From contig WRIP01000005.1 in assembly GCA_009782665.1 (NCBI GenBank), forward strand, positions 1 through 21,994: a stretch of DNA of 21,994 bases, in the 5' to 3' direction. Source of the DNA: Oscillospiraceae bacterium. GTDB taxonomy: Bacteria > Bacillota > Clostridia > Oscillospirales > Ruminococcaceae. The translations under genes and the position numbers were made by a program. Each line of letters begins with the position of its first letter. Position 1 is the stretch's first letter. The notes below the pieces were generated by a model. It ran no database searches. It saw only the letters and a program-made list of their open reading frames with translations, and was not told the DNA's origin. Below, piece by piece: positions 13,065 through 21,825 of the stretch.

Positions 13065-15830
13065 ATGGCTCTAGCAGATAAAATCTTTGGCACCCCGAGC
13101 TCGAGAGAACTGCGGCGTATAACACCGCTTAAAAACTCAGTTTTGTCTTTAGAGGACCGATATAGAGCGATGAGTGATCAACAGCTTAAGGGTATGACCG
13201 CTGTCTTTCGAGAGAAGCTCAGCATGGGAGCTTCGCTTGATGATATCCTCCCAGACGCATTCGCCGTCTGTCGAGAAGCCTCTATTCGGGTACTGTCTCA
13301 GACCCCCTATCCTGTGCAGGTACTGGGAGGTATCGTGTTGCATTCCGGCAAGATTGCTGAAATGAAAACCGGTGAAGGTAAGACGTTGGTTTCAACACTA
13401 CCGGCATATCTCAATGCACTTAGTGGTAACGGTGTACATATAGTTACGGTGAACGATTACCTGGCACGAAGAGATAGTGAATGGATGGGTAAGGTCCATA
13501 ATTTTTTAGGTTTATCGGTTGGCTTGATTGTACACGGTCTAAACTCAATCGAACGAAAAAAAGAATATAACTGTGACATCACCTATGCGACCAATAACGA
13601 ACTGGGATTTGATTATCTCAGGGATAACATGGTGCTCAGTCTTGACAACAAGTCGCAGCGTGCGCACAGGTATGCTATCGTGGATGAGGTCGATTCGATA
13701 CTCATCGACGAAGCTAGAACCCCGCTCATTATCTCGGGACCTGGCGAAAAATCCACCGATCTCTATGAGCGAGCCGATCGATTTGCCGGAACCCTCCGGG
13801 TGATGAGAATCACCGAACACGACAGCAAGGTGGACATGGATGAGGTTGCTGCTGAATACGATGTCATTGTCGATGAGAAAGCGCGAAGTGCTTCGTTGAC
13901 CGAAAAGGGTATCTTAAAAGCTCAAACACACTTTAAGATAGACAATCTGGCCGACTCGGAACACATGACACTATCTCATCACATTAACCAAGCCATAAGG
14001 GCCAGAAGTGTCATGCAGCGAGATGTCGATTACGTGGTGCAGAACGGTGAGGTTATCATTGTCGATGAGTTTACCGGTCGTTTAATGATAGGCAGAAGAT
14101 ACAACGAGGGACTTCATCAAGCCATTGAAGCTAAAGAGCATGTGGAGGTAGCCAGAGAGAACAAGACATTGGCGACTATCACCTTTCAGAATTATTTCAG
14201 GATGTATGAAAAACTCTCGGGTATGACTGGAACGGCATTGACCGAACAGCAGGAGTTCAGCGAGATTTATGGATTGGATGTGGTAGAGATTCCAACCAAC
14301 ATGCCGATGATCAGAAAAGACTTTGATGATGCGGTGTTCGTAACCGAAAAAGGAAAACACGAGAATGTAATTGAACAGGTCATAGAGTGTCATTCACGCA
14401 ACCAACCGGTTTTGGTGGGTACGGTGAGTATAGAGAAATCAGAGTTACTGAGCAGACAGCTATCACGCAGAGGCATAAAGCATGAGGTGCTCAATGCTAA
14501 ATTCCACGACAAAGAAGCAGTCATAGTTGCTCAAGCCGGCAAACCTGGCTCGGTCACCATCGCGACTAATATGGCCGGACGCGGCACCGATATTATGCTC
14601 GGAGGTAATCCTGAGTTTATGGCACGAAGCCTTATGCTTAAGGAAGGTGCTACCGATGACGATATCTATTCCGCAACCAGCCGATATGATACAGATAACC
14701 CGGAGATCCTGAGGTTGAGAAGTCGATTCAGTGAACTGCATGAAGCTTTCAAGCAGGAGGTTGCTCCACTAGCAGCTGAAGTCATCGAGGCAGGCGGATT
14801 GTTCATTATTGGCACCGAACGGCATGAATCTCGGCGTATCGATAATCAGCTACGCGGGCGATCGGGACGCCAGGGAGATCCCGGAATGTCGCGATTTTTC
14901 CTCTCACTTGACGATGACCTTATGCGTCTGTTCGGAGGGGACAGACTCACCGCTATTATGGAAACGCTCAATGTCGAAGAAAACATTCCAATTCAGAACC
15001 GCATGCTAACCGGAGTGATTGAAGGCTCACAAAAAAAAATAGAAGCACGTAACTTCTCGATTCGAAAGAACGTACTCGATTACGACGATGTCATGAATCG
15101 CATGCGTGAGACAATCTATTCCCAAAGAGATATGGTGCTTCAGGGCGATAACATGAAGGACCGAATCATCACCATGATTAACGACTCTATCGTCAGTAAT
15201 GTCTCACTGTTTGCAGCCGATGAGGAGGATAGTTCTACCTGGAATCTACCCGGTTTACGTGCCCACTATATTGGGTGGTTGACCACATCTAAGGATTTAG
15301 TCTACACCGATAGCGAGTTGGAGCAACTGACTATTGAAGATATTAAAGAGCTGCTTATCTCAAAAGCAGCATTACGGTATGCCGAACGCGAGGAGAGATT
15401 CGGAGCCGATGTCATGCGACATCTTGAACGTATGGTTTTGTTGAGGGTGGTTGACGAAAAGTGGATGAATCATATTGATGATATGGATCAACTCCGGCAG
15501 GGGATGTATCTAAGATCCTACGGACAGAAGAACCCGGTGGTTGAGTATCGATTTGAAGGCTATAGTATGTTTGACGACATGATCGAAGCGATTCGTGAGG
15601 ACACCGCAAAACTGATGTTGACGGTGGAGATAATTTCGGAATCCGAGCAACGAGAAAAAGCACTTGCCAGACTGAGAATGGCAAACGCTGTATCCGCTTT
15701 GAGTGCCGGTCCAAAGAAAAAACCTATCCGCAATACAGTTGCGAAGATAGGTCGGAATGATCCATGTCCCTGTGGAAGCGGTAAGAAGTACAAGAATTGT
15801 TGTGGTAGAACTCCTGAGGTTTCAGCGTAA
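13065..15830 (+). CDS. secA: SecA, preprotein translocase motor ATPase
   Basis: A 921-residue protein of normal SecA length. Walker A MKTGEGKT is at 100-107, the DEAD-like box DEVDSILIDEAR at 207-218, the preprotein-binding domain follows, then helicase domain 2 with TNMAGRGTDIMLGG and QLRGRSGRQGD. The C-terminal SEC-C zinc motif has Cys901, Cys903, Cys912 and Cys913 (NDPCPCGSGKKYKNCCG), which binds SecB or ribosomes in known SecA proteins. It drives export of unfolded proteins through SecYEG. The ATG follows GAGGT by six bases. Its stop lies 13 bases from the end of the convergent regulator gene, leaving no space for a terminator between them. It is a SecA1 rather than an accessory SecA2 by length and tail. 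Confidence 0.98.
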   Translation: MALADKIFGTPSSRELRRITPLKNSVLSLEDRYRAMSDQQLKGMTAVFREKLSMGASLDDILPDAFAVCREASIRVLSQTPYPVQVLGGIVLHSGKIAEMKTGEGKTLVSTLPAYLNALSGNGVHIVTVNDYLARRDSEWMGKVHNFLGLSVGLIVHGLNSIERKKEYNCDITYATNNELGFDYLRDNMVLSLDNKSQRAHRYAIVDEVDSILIDEARTPLIISGPGEKSTDLYERADRFAGTLRVMRITEHDSKVDMDEVAAEYDVIVDEKARSASLTEKGILKAQTHFKIDNLADSEHMTLSHHINQAIRARSVMQRDVDYVVQNGEVIIVDEFTGRLMIGRRYNEGLHQAIEAKEHVEVARENKTLATITFQNYFRMYEKLSGMTGTALTEQQEFSEIYGLDVVEIPTNMPMIRKDFDDAVFVTEKGKHENVIEQVIECHSRNQPVLVGTVSIEKSELLSRQLSRRGIKHEVLNAKFHDKEAVIVAQAGKPGSVTIATNMAGRGTDIMLGGNPEFMARSLMLKEGATDDDIYSATSRYDTDNPEILRLRSRFSELHEAFKQEVAPLAAEVIEAGGLFIIGTERHESRRIDNQLRGRSGRQGDPGMSRFFLSLDDDLMRLFGGDRLTAIMETLNVEENIPIQNRMLTGVIEGSQKKIEARNFSIRKNVLDYDDVMNRMRETIYSQRDMVLQGDNMKDRIITMINDSIVSNVSLFAADEEDSSTWNLPGLRAHYIGWLTTSKDLVYTDSELEQLTIEDIKELLISKAALRYAEREERFGADVMRHLERMVLLRVVDEKWMNHIDDMDQLRQGMYLRSYGQKNPVVEYRFEGYSMFDDMIEAIREDTAKLMLTVEIISESEQREKALARLRMANAVSALSAGPKKKPIRNTVAKIGRNDPCPCGSGKKYKNCCGRTPEVSA

Positions 15831-15843
15831 AACATTCCTTCAG

Positions 15844-16539
15844 CTATTTATGAGTTATCACCTTTTCCGCTAGCTGTATTAGATTCATCAAAGAGGTTGC
15901 ATATAGGGGGTAATCACTGCTGAGTTGAATGGTGGACATCTTGAGTTTATCTATACTTCTGGTAATATTATCATCGTTCTTGTCGCGGAGTAATATTTCA
16001 ATTCTCGACTCAATATATGCTATCTCAGCATCGCTGTAACGCATATAGACCATTTCCGGTACCGAAAACACCTGCTGCGAGTTGGTTGGGTTCGCTGAGA
16101 AAATTATCCGAAACACCTTATACACCGTTATCATCAGATAGTGAGATACTTCGGTGGTGAGAGATTTATCCTCGAATAGCTGTAGAAGTTCAAAGATTAT
16201 GTTGAGTGAGTTTATAATCAGGCGTTTGTTGAGTGCAGGAAGTACACTCCCCTTGTACTTAGAATCGGTGATATTCTCGTTTTCGGGTATATTCTCGACA
16301 TAGAGGGTCGAACCGGTTCGTTCGGGTGAGACACCGAGCAAAAAATCGCAGGATACTCCATAAAATGAGGCTACCTTGACTAAAAAAGGTAGTCGGCATT
16401 CACGGGTACCGTGTTCATAGTGCGAGAGTAGTGCCTGGGATACCCCTAGTTGCTGTGCCGCCTCTTTTTGAGACAATCCACTCTCTTTTCTCAGTAGTGT
16501 CAATATCCTACTGAATCCTGTTTCTTCTGCGTTCTGCAA
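15844..16539 (-). CDS. XRE-family transcriptional regulator
   Basis: A 231-residue protein with an N-terminal HTH_3 domain (about 11-68: LLRKESGLSQKEAAQQLGVS, LLSHYEHGTR, VASFYGVSCDFLLG). The remaining 160 residues are helical and unlike known effector domains. The start is TTG at 16539-16537, with GAGGGG upstream on the minus strand; no in-frame ATG offers a better choice. Its promoter at 16586-16614 is overlapped by a perfect inverted repeat, so the protein probably represses its own gene. It is convergent with secA, 13 bases apart, so the two transcripts would overlap at their ends. Targets are unknown; the divergent histidine phosphatase/metal transporter unit is a candidate. Confidence 0.88.
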   Translation of the reverse strand: MQNAEETGFSRILTLLRKESGLSQKEAAQQLGVSQALLSHYEHGTRECRLPFLVKVASFYGVSCDFLLGVSPERTGSTLYVENIPENENITDSKYKGSVLPALNKRLIINSLNIIFELLQLFEDKSLTTEVSHYLMITVYKVFRIIFSANPTNSQQVFSVPEMVYMRYSDAEIAYIESRIEILLRDKNDDNITRSIDKLKMSTIQLSSDYPLYATSLMNLIQLAEKVITHK

Positions 16540-16572
16540 CCCAAATATCCCCTCTCATATCGGCGAACTGTG

Positions 16573-16597
16573 TAATTGTAGAATTATTCTACAATTA
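16573..16597. promoter_or_regulatory. inverted-repeat operator upstream of the XRE gene
   Basis: AATTGTAGAA (16574-16583), spacer TTA, and TTCTACAATT (16587-16596) are perfect complements; one further T/A pair extends each arm to 11 bp. It covers the -10 element of the regulator's promoter, the layout expected for autorepression by a dimeric XRE protein. Confidence 0.7.
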
Positions 16598-16614
16598 TCA
16601 TCGGGTTTTGTAAA
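16586..16614 (-). promoter_or_regulatory. promoter of the XRE regulator
   Basis: On the minus strand TTTACA (16614-16609) and TAGAAT (16591-16586) are separated by exactly 17 bp. The -10 hexamer lies inside the inverted repeat. Transcription would begin about 35-40 nt before the TTG start. Confidence 0.7.
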
Positions 16615-16776
16615 GTTAGTTTTTCGCTAATTTCGCATATTTCAAAATATATTGTGTCGACTTCAAATCGGTAACGAAAACATATAACAGGAAGCTAGTG
16701 AAGATATGCTGCACGCAGTAACAGATAGAAGGAAAACATCAATCGACCGTATATTTTTTTGCATAAGGAGTAGTGT

Positions 16777-17436
16777 GTGAGAACCTTTAAAATACATATG
16801 ATTCGTCACGGAATGACCGATGCAAATCGTTTGGGGATATTCTATGGTTCGACCGATATCCCTCTCAATGATGAGGGTATTGCCGATCTTAAAACCCTTA
16901 CCGAAGACTACTCATATCCACAAGCGGAATGGGTGTTTTCCAGTCCGCTGCTCAGAGCATTCCAAACTGCCAGAATCATCTATGGTAACAGGGAGATAAT
17001 CGAGATAGAGGATCTGCAAGAGATGTCTTTTGGTACATTTGAGGGTAGGAGTATGCATGAAACCGGGGATGACCGCTTTTCACGTTTCATTGCCGGCGAC
17101 AGCTCAGCTGCACCGGACGACTCTGAATCATCAGGTGATTTCATCAATCGTTGTATCAACGCGTTTGCTGCTATTGTTGAGACTATGATGACCTCCAATG
17201 TGCATACTGCAGCGATTGTAACCCACGCCTCGGTAATTGGGAATATCCTGTCGGCATTGGCATATCCGAAGGCGATGCCGTATGAATGGAATCCATCACC
17301 CGGCTGCGGATACACCGTTATAGCAGACCCGACCCTCTTCCTCAGAGAGCCGGTGCTAGAAGTTACCGCTCAGATACCTCAGCGGCTAGAGTCATCTTCC
17401 TACGATCCCGACCTAGACCTTCAGTTCTATGAATAA
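16777..17436 (+). CDS. histidine phosphatase superfamily protein
   Basis: A 219-residue phosphoglycerate-mutase-like phosphatase. The catalytic RHG is at 10-12, Arg60 in SSPLLRAFQTA, the proton-donor glutamate in QEMSFGTFEG (about 82), and the second histidine His150 in VTHASVIGN. Members include alpha-ribazole phosphatase (CobC) and broad-specificity phosphatases; nothing visible picks one. The start is GTG at 16777, six bases after AAGGAG. It is 23 bases upstream of the metal transporter genes and probably cotranscribed. A link to cobalamin lower-ligand salvage is possible but the B12 unit is far away and separately regulated. Confidence 0.9.
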   Translation: MRTFKIHMIRHGMTDANRLGIFYGSTDIPLNDEGIADLKTLTEDYSYPQAEWVFSSPLLRAFQTARIIYGNREIIEIEDLQEMSFGTFEGRSMHETGDDRFSRFIAGDSSAAPDDSESSGDFINRCINAFAAIVETMMTSNVHTAAIVTHASVIGNILSALAYPKAMPYEWNPSPGCGYTVIADPTLFLREPVLEVTAQIPQRLESSSYDPDLDLQFYE

Positions 17437-17459
17437 TCCTTGAAAGAATGACGTAAAGA

Positions 17460-18170
17460 ATGTTCCAACTATCATGTGAAAATCTAGTGCTCGGTTATGA
17501 AGGTAGGGTGGTCATCAACAACCTCAGCTTTCGTGTTACAGCTGGTGATTACCTCTGTATCGTCGGTGAGAACGGATCGGGTAAAACCACCTTGATGAAG
17601 ACAATTTTGGGGTTGAAAACCGCTATGTCGGGACATATAGAATTAGGGCCGGACATAACGACCAAAGACTTCGGTTATCTTCCACAACAGATTTCTGCAC
17701 AGCAAGACTTTCCTGCAACCGTAAAAGAGGTGGTTCTTTCAGGTTGTCTTAACCACTCGGGTCTACGACCTTTCTACACCAAAGCTGACCGACAGCTGGC
17801 TGAGACGAGTATGGTGAAACTCAGTATCTCCGGTATCGCTAGCCATCGTTTTGCCGAACTCTCGGGAGGACAACAACAACGTGCCTTATTAGCACGAGCA
17901 CTCTGTGCAACCCAAAAAATCCTATTGTTGGATGAACCGGTCAGCGGATTAGACATGAAAACAACTGCCGATACCTATGATATTGTGGCAGAGCTAAATA
18001 AAGAGGGTACCACCATAATCATGATATCCCATGATATCAATATGGCAGTACAGTATGCCTCTCATATCCTGTATGTCATCGGACCAGAAGCTGTATACTT
18101 TGGCAGTACAAAGGATTTTCTCTCCAGTAATGTCGCAGCAAATCTATCTCCGGGAGGAAAAGGATTTTGA
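17460..18170 (+). CDS. metal ABC transporter ATPase (ZnuC/MntB-like)
   Basis: A 236-residue ABC ATPase with Walker A GENGSGKT (36-43), signature LSGGQ (134-138), Walker B LLLDEP (155-160) and a switch histidine in MISHD. Family resemblance is to the ATPases of zinc and manganese importers. It overlaps the permease gene by four bases. Metal specificity cannot be read from the sequence. The ATG at 17460 has only a weak purine-rich site upstream, suggesting coupling to the phosphatase gene. Confidence 0.92.
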   Translation: MFQLSCENLVLGYEGRVVINNLSFRVTAGDYLCIVGENGSGKTTLMKTILGLKTAMSGHIELGPDITTKDFGYLPQQISAQQDFPATVKEVVLSGCLNHSGLRPFYTKADRQLAETSMVKLSISGIASHRFAELSGGQQQRALLARALCATQKILLLDEPVSGLDMKTTADTYDIVAELNKEGTTIIMISHDINMAVQYASHILYVIGPEAVYFGSTKDFLSSNVAANLSPGGKGF

Positions 18171-19009
18171 TAATTGAACAGTTGAAAATATACTTCGAGT
18201 ATCCTTTTGTGAGATATGCCTTGATTGTCGGGGTACTTGTTGCACTTTCTGCTTCTCTCTTGGGTGTGACACTGGTGCTCAAGCGATTTTCATTTATCGG
18301 TGACGGGCTTTCGCATGTGGCGTTCGGGGTCATGGCGATAGCGTCGGTATTAAAGCTCACCAATAGCATTCTGTTGATGCTTCCGGTAACGATAATCTGT
18401 GCAGTGCTACTACTCAGTTTAGGGTCGGGTACCAAGATTCAAGGAGATGCTGCTATAGCTATGATTTCGGTTGGTACACTAGCCACAGGATATCTCATCA
18501 TGAACCGATTTGCTAAGAATTCAAATCTAGCTGGAGATGTCTGTACAACACTGTTTGGTTCAACTAAGATACTGACTCTGAGTCAGATAGAGGTATATAT
18601 CTCAATAGGGTTTTCGATACTGGTGATTGCGGTTTTTCTTGTATTCTATAATAAGGTGTTTGCTATAACCTTTGATGAGGACTTTGCGGTTGCAACTGGG
18701 GTTAACGTAAAGGTATATAACCTCATCATCTCGATTGTGATTGCACTAGTCATTGTACTTGCAATGAACCTGGTAGGCACCCTTTTGATATCGGCGCTTG
18801 TCGTGTTTCCGGTTGTCTCTGCTATGAGATTGTTCAAAAGCTTTAAGGCTGTGACCGTCTGTGCGGTTATATTCTCAATAATCTCGACGATACTGGGTAT
18901 ACTCATATCGATAATAGCAGGAACCCCGGTTGGTTCCACCATCGTAGCGATGGACGTGTTGGGGTTCTTTGTGTTTTGTCTATTAGGATTCTTCATTCGA
19001 AAAGCATAG
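18167..19009 (+). CDS. metal ABC transporter permease (ZnuB/ABC-3 family)
   Basis: A 280-residue membrane protein with about eight or nine helices. ABC-3 family features include VLKRFSFIGDGLSHVAFGV near 38-56, and FDEDFAVATGVNV and GTLLISALVVFPVVSA further on. The start is TTG at 18167, sharing four bases (TTGA) with the ATPase stop; GGGAGG lies just upstream. It forms the channel of a zinc- or manganese-type importer with the preceding ATPase. The expected lipoprotein binding subunit (ZnuA-like) is not next to it, so it must lie elsewhere, or upstream genes have been reorganised. No clear terminator is seen after it. Confidence 0.93.
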   Translation: MIIEQLKIYFEYPFVRYALIVGVLVALSASLLGVTLVLKRFSFIGDGLSHVAFGVMAIASVLKLTNSILLMLPVTIICAVLLLSLGSGTKIQGDAAIAMISVGTLATGYLIMNRFAKNSNLAGDVCTTLFGSTKILTLSQIEVYISIGFSILVIAVFLVFYNKVFAITFDEDFAVATGVNVKVYNLIISIVIALVIVLAMNLVGTLLISALVVFPVVSAMRLFKSFKAVTVCAVIFSIISTILGILISIIAGTPVGSTIVAMDVLGFFVFCLLGFFIRKA

Positions 19010-19032
19010 GTACATTCTGTTCTTTTCAGTTA

Positions 19033-19128
19033 TTACTCTCCGATGTCGGCCCATCCAGTAGGAAGATACATAATAGGGTAGTAAATAAAGCCACCAGTTC
19101 TTTCATAATCATCTTGACTTACATTGAT
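19033..19128 (-). pseudogene. possible 3' coding remnant, not recognised
   Basis: In the 197-bp gap between two convergent operons, a minus-strand frame gives SQDDYERTGGFIYYPIMYLP then TGWADIGE and TAA; the frame upstream is closed by a TAA. Its composition is protein-like, but it is only 31 codons and has no start. It could be the tail of a lost gene downstream of the ABC-2 operon. Confidence 0.2.
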
Positions 19129-19206
19129 TTACTTTTCATATAGCGACTACATATATACTTCAATGTGTTCCTGTTATCATTACATCGACCGATAGCTGTA
19201 GATGAA

Positions 19207-19989
19207 TCAGGATCCGGTTGAGGTGTACTTTTTTATCCCGAACTGCCAAAACATAAGGCAGGGCAGGATAAATAGTCCACCTGCAAATGGAATTAGTAGA
19301 TATATGAGGGGACTTCCTTCAGTTCTATCGAGAATGAACTCTAGTGGAAGATAGTTTACCGTTCCAAACGGGATGATAAAGGTAAAGAATACCGTTATCC
19401 ACTTCGGAAATATATCCAGTGGATAACTCGCATGCTCCTTTATGCCGTGGGTAAAGATATTTGCTACCTCTAGTGCCTCAGTGGTCCAGAAAGCCGCAGT
19501 GGCTTGTAGTAGATATACCGCCGAGAAGATAAGGGTTCCGCTAACTATCATGTTGAACAGTACTATTCCCTTGGTTATGCTCCAATCTATTGGAGCCTGC
19601 ATAATCGCAATAACCAGCAGAAGTATTGAATGTATAAAATGCCCCACCCGTTTAAGATCGAGGTTTCCACCAAGTATCTGTAGAACGGTACTTCTAGGTC
19701 GAACCAAAATCCGGTCGAAAGAACCGGTTCTAATCATGTTAGCGAAGACATCAAAACCTCTGGCAAAGCAGGTCGCAATGGAAAAACACATCCCGATAAT
19801 CGAGTAGCACAGAAATACTTCAAACATGGAGTATCCCCCGATACTACCGAATCGCTCAAACAAGAAATATATTCCTGCCAACAACGCAAAGGGCGTAAAG
19901 AACTGTGATATTACCATCATAATGAAAGAACTCATATACTGCATCTGGGATTTTAGTAACAGGAAGACATATTTCATGTACAGTTTCAT
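19207..19989 (-). CDS. ABC-2 transporter permease (COG3694-like)
   Basis: A 260-residue protein with six membrane helices and motifs typical of the second permease of COG4586-type exporters: FARGFDVFANMIRTGSFDRI (about 75-94), then LVRPRS, and near the end IIPFGTVNYLPLEFIL. It starts three bases after the stop of the first permease gene, with a GGAGGG site. Such ATPase plus two-permease sets form export systems, some tied to drug or toxin resistance; the substrate is unknown. Confidence 0.88.
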   Translation of the reverse strand: MKLYMKYVFLLLKSQMQYMSSFIMMVISQFFTPFALLAGIYFLFERFGSIGGYSMFEVFLCYSIIGMCFSIATCFARGFDVFANMIRTGSFDRILVRPRSTVLQILGGNLDLKRVGHFIHSILLLVIAIMQAPIDWSITKGIVLFNMIVSGTLIFSAVYLLQATAAFWTTEALEVANIFTHGIKEHASYPLDIFPKWITVFFTFIIPFGTVNYLPLEFILDRTEGSPLIYLLIPFAGGLFILPCLMFWQFGIKKYTSTGS

Positions 19990-19992
19990 GCT

Positions 19993-20796
19993 CTACCCTC
20001 CCTGTACCATAGACAGCCTTGTAACTCTCTTCATGCAAAGGTTACCGAGTATCACCAATCCCACAATCCAAACCGTCTGGATTGCTATGCCAACAACAGC
20101 GTCTCCTGCTCGTATATTTCCGGAGTAGACTCTAAGCGGCAGATCTGCAGTATATCTGAACGGCAGAAACATGCAGACCTTCTGCAACCATATGGGCATA
20201 AATGGTATAGGGATGGTCATTCCCGCAAAGAACTCTCCAATAGTGGCAAATATACTGATTGATCCAACTGGAGAAAGGGTAACGAATATGGAAATGAATA
20301 TGAGCATCGAGATGGCAACTATCAATAAGAGACTAAGTAACAATGTGACGACAAACAAAAGAAGTGCTACTGCATCATATGGTAATGACATCGTATATGG
20401 CTCCGGCATTAGAAATCCTAACAGAATAACCGGTGCAAAACACAGCAACCCTCTTGCCACGCGTTTGGACAACAGTTTGACATACCAGACGCTATAGAGA
20501 TTAACCGGTCGGATCAACTCATAACAGATTCCGCCGGTCGTTATCATCTCGAGCAGTTCATAATCCCAGTCATATAGAAAAATAAAAGACAGAAAACCCT
20601 GTTGAAGCCAAACAAAGGTCACTAACTCCTGGAAGCTCATCCCGTCCGATACTGAGGAATTGCCATAGAACGCCCGAAAGATATACACCAACATAATTCC
20701 CCAGAAGAACTGGGTAACAAGTCCTCCGATAGCAGCTGCCCTATACTGGAGATTGTTAAGAAAACGTACCTTCAGCAATGAAAGGTATTTTTTCAT
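19993..20796 (-). CDS. ABC-2 transporter permease (COG4587/DUF990-like)
   Basis: A 267-residue membrane protein with about six helices. It opens MKKYLSLLKVRFLNNLQYRA and contains ITTGGICYELIRPVN, a pattern of the DUF990 permeases that pair with COG4586 ATPases. Its ATG overlaps the ATPase stop (ATGA) behind AGGAG. It is expected to form the membrane channel with the second permease. Substrate unknown. Confidence 0.88.
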   Translation of the reverse strand: MKKYLSLLKVRFLNNLQYRAAAIGGLVTQFFWGIMLVYIFRAFYGNSSVSDGMSFQELVTFVWLQQGFLSFIFLYDWDYELLEMITTGGICYELIRPVNLYSVWYVKLLSKRVARGLLCFAPVILLGFLMPEPYTMSLPYDAVALLLFVVTLLLSLLLIVAISMLIFISIFVTLSPVGSISIFATIGEFFAGMTIPIPFMPIWLQKVCMFLPFRYTADLPLRVYSGNIRAGDAVVGIAIQTVWIVGLVILGNLCMKRVTRLSMVQGG

Positions 20797-21770
20797 ATTT
20801 CATACTCCTCATATATCTCGGCAATTATCTCTTCAATTGGTCTTGATTGTACCGAAATATCCTTTACCCAAAGACTTGAAGAGAGCTGTCCTATGACCGA
20901 TGACGCTGCAGTTTTTGAGGTATCGACCGACAGTATCGCCCTACCGTTCTCATTTGATACTAAGGCAGTGTGTTCCGGCTGTTTAAGATGCATCGTCGGG
21001 TCATATTCAATCGTGATGAGATTGACGGTATCATACCTGCTCTTCATCGATGAAAAACTGCCGTCATAGAGTATCTGCCCCTTTCCGATGAGCATTACTC
21101 TTTCTGCCAATGCCTCGACATCACCCATGTCATGGGTGGTGAGCAGGACAGTGACGTCTTTCTCCTTGTTTATCCGCCGAATATAGTTTCTTACTGCAAT
21201 TTGGGATACTGCATCTAGACCTATGGTCGGCTCATCCAGAAACAGAATCTGAGGATTATGCAGCATTGAGGCAGCTATCTCACATCTCATACGCTGACCC
21301 AGACTGAGCTGACGTACCGGAATCGATAGATACTCTTCCAAGCCAAATACATATGAGAGTTCTTCGAGGTTCTCTTTGTAAGACAGTTCATCCACTCGGT
21401 AGATATCCTTAAGCAAACTGAAGGAGTCGATAACCGGAATATCCCATAGCAATTGTGAACGTTGACCAAATACGACCCCGATGTGGGACACATGTTTCAG
21501 TCGGTTTTCCCACGGAACTAAACCGAGTACACTACAGTTGCCGGAAGTCGGCACCAGCACACCACAGAGGATTTTTACTGTAGTCGACTTTCCTGCTCCA
21601 TTTGGTCCGATATATCCGACGATTTCACCTCTCTTGATGTCAAAAGAGATATCCTTCAATGCTTCGACAGATATATACTCACGCTTAAAGAAGGATTTAA
21701 GCGCAGCCTTCATACCTTCTGAGCGTGTAGCTACTCGGTATTCTTTACAGATATGGCTGAGTGATATCAT
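20793..21770 (-). CDS. ABC-2 exporter ATPase (COG4586-like)
   Basis: A 325-residue ABC ATPase with Walker A GPNGAGKST (55-63), the signature LSLGQRMR (155-162), Walker B LFLDEP (176-181) and H-loop TTHDMGD. The N-terminal insertion EGMKAALKSFFKREY before VEALKDISF is characteristic of COG4586 ATPases, as is VVFGQRSQLLWD. A C-terminal regulatory domain of about 90 residues follows. It energises the two permeases encoded next. AGGATGG precedes the ATG. It begins 55 bases after the end of the edge GNAT gene on the same strand, so they may share a transcript. Confidence 0.93.
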   Translation of the reverse strand: MISLSHICKEYRVATRSEGMKAALKSFFKREYISVEALKDISFDIKRGEIVGYIGPNGAGKSTTVKILCGVLVPTSGNCSVLGLVPWENRLKHVSHIGVVFGQRSQLLWDIPVIDSFSLLKDIYRVDELSYKENLEELSYVFGLEEYLSIPVRQLSLGQRMRCEIAASMLHNPQILFLDEPTIGLDAVSQIAVRNYIRRINKEKDVTVLLTTHDMGDVEALAERVMLIGKGQILYDGSFSSMKSRYDTVNLITIEYDPTMHLKQPEHTALVSNENGRAILSVDTSKTAASSVIGQLSSSLWVKDISVQSRPIEEIIAEIYEEYEI

Positions 21771-21825
21771 AATCCATCCTTTTACACTAAAATGTTTTCT
21801 GTGTAACTCATGCTAAGTTATCTAT

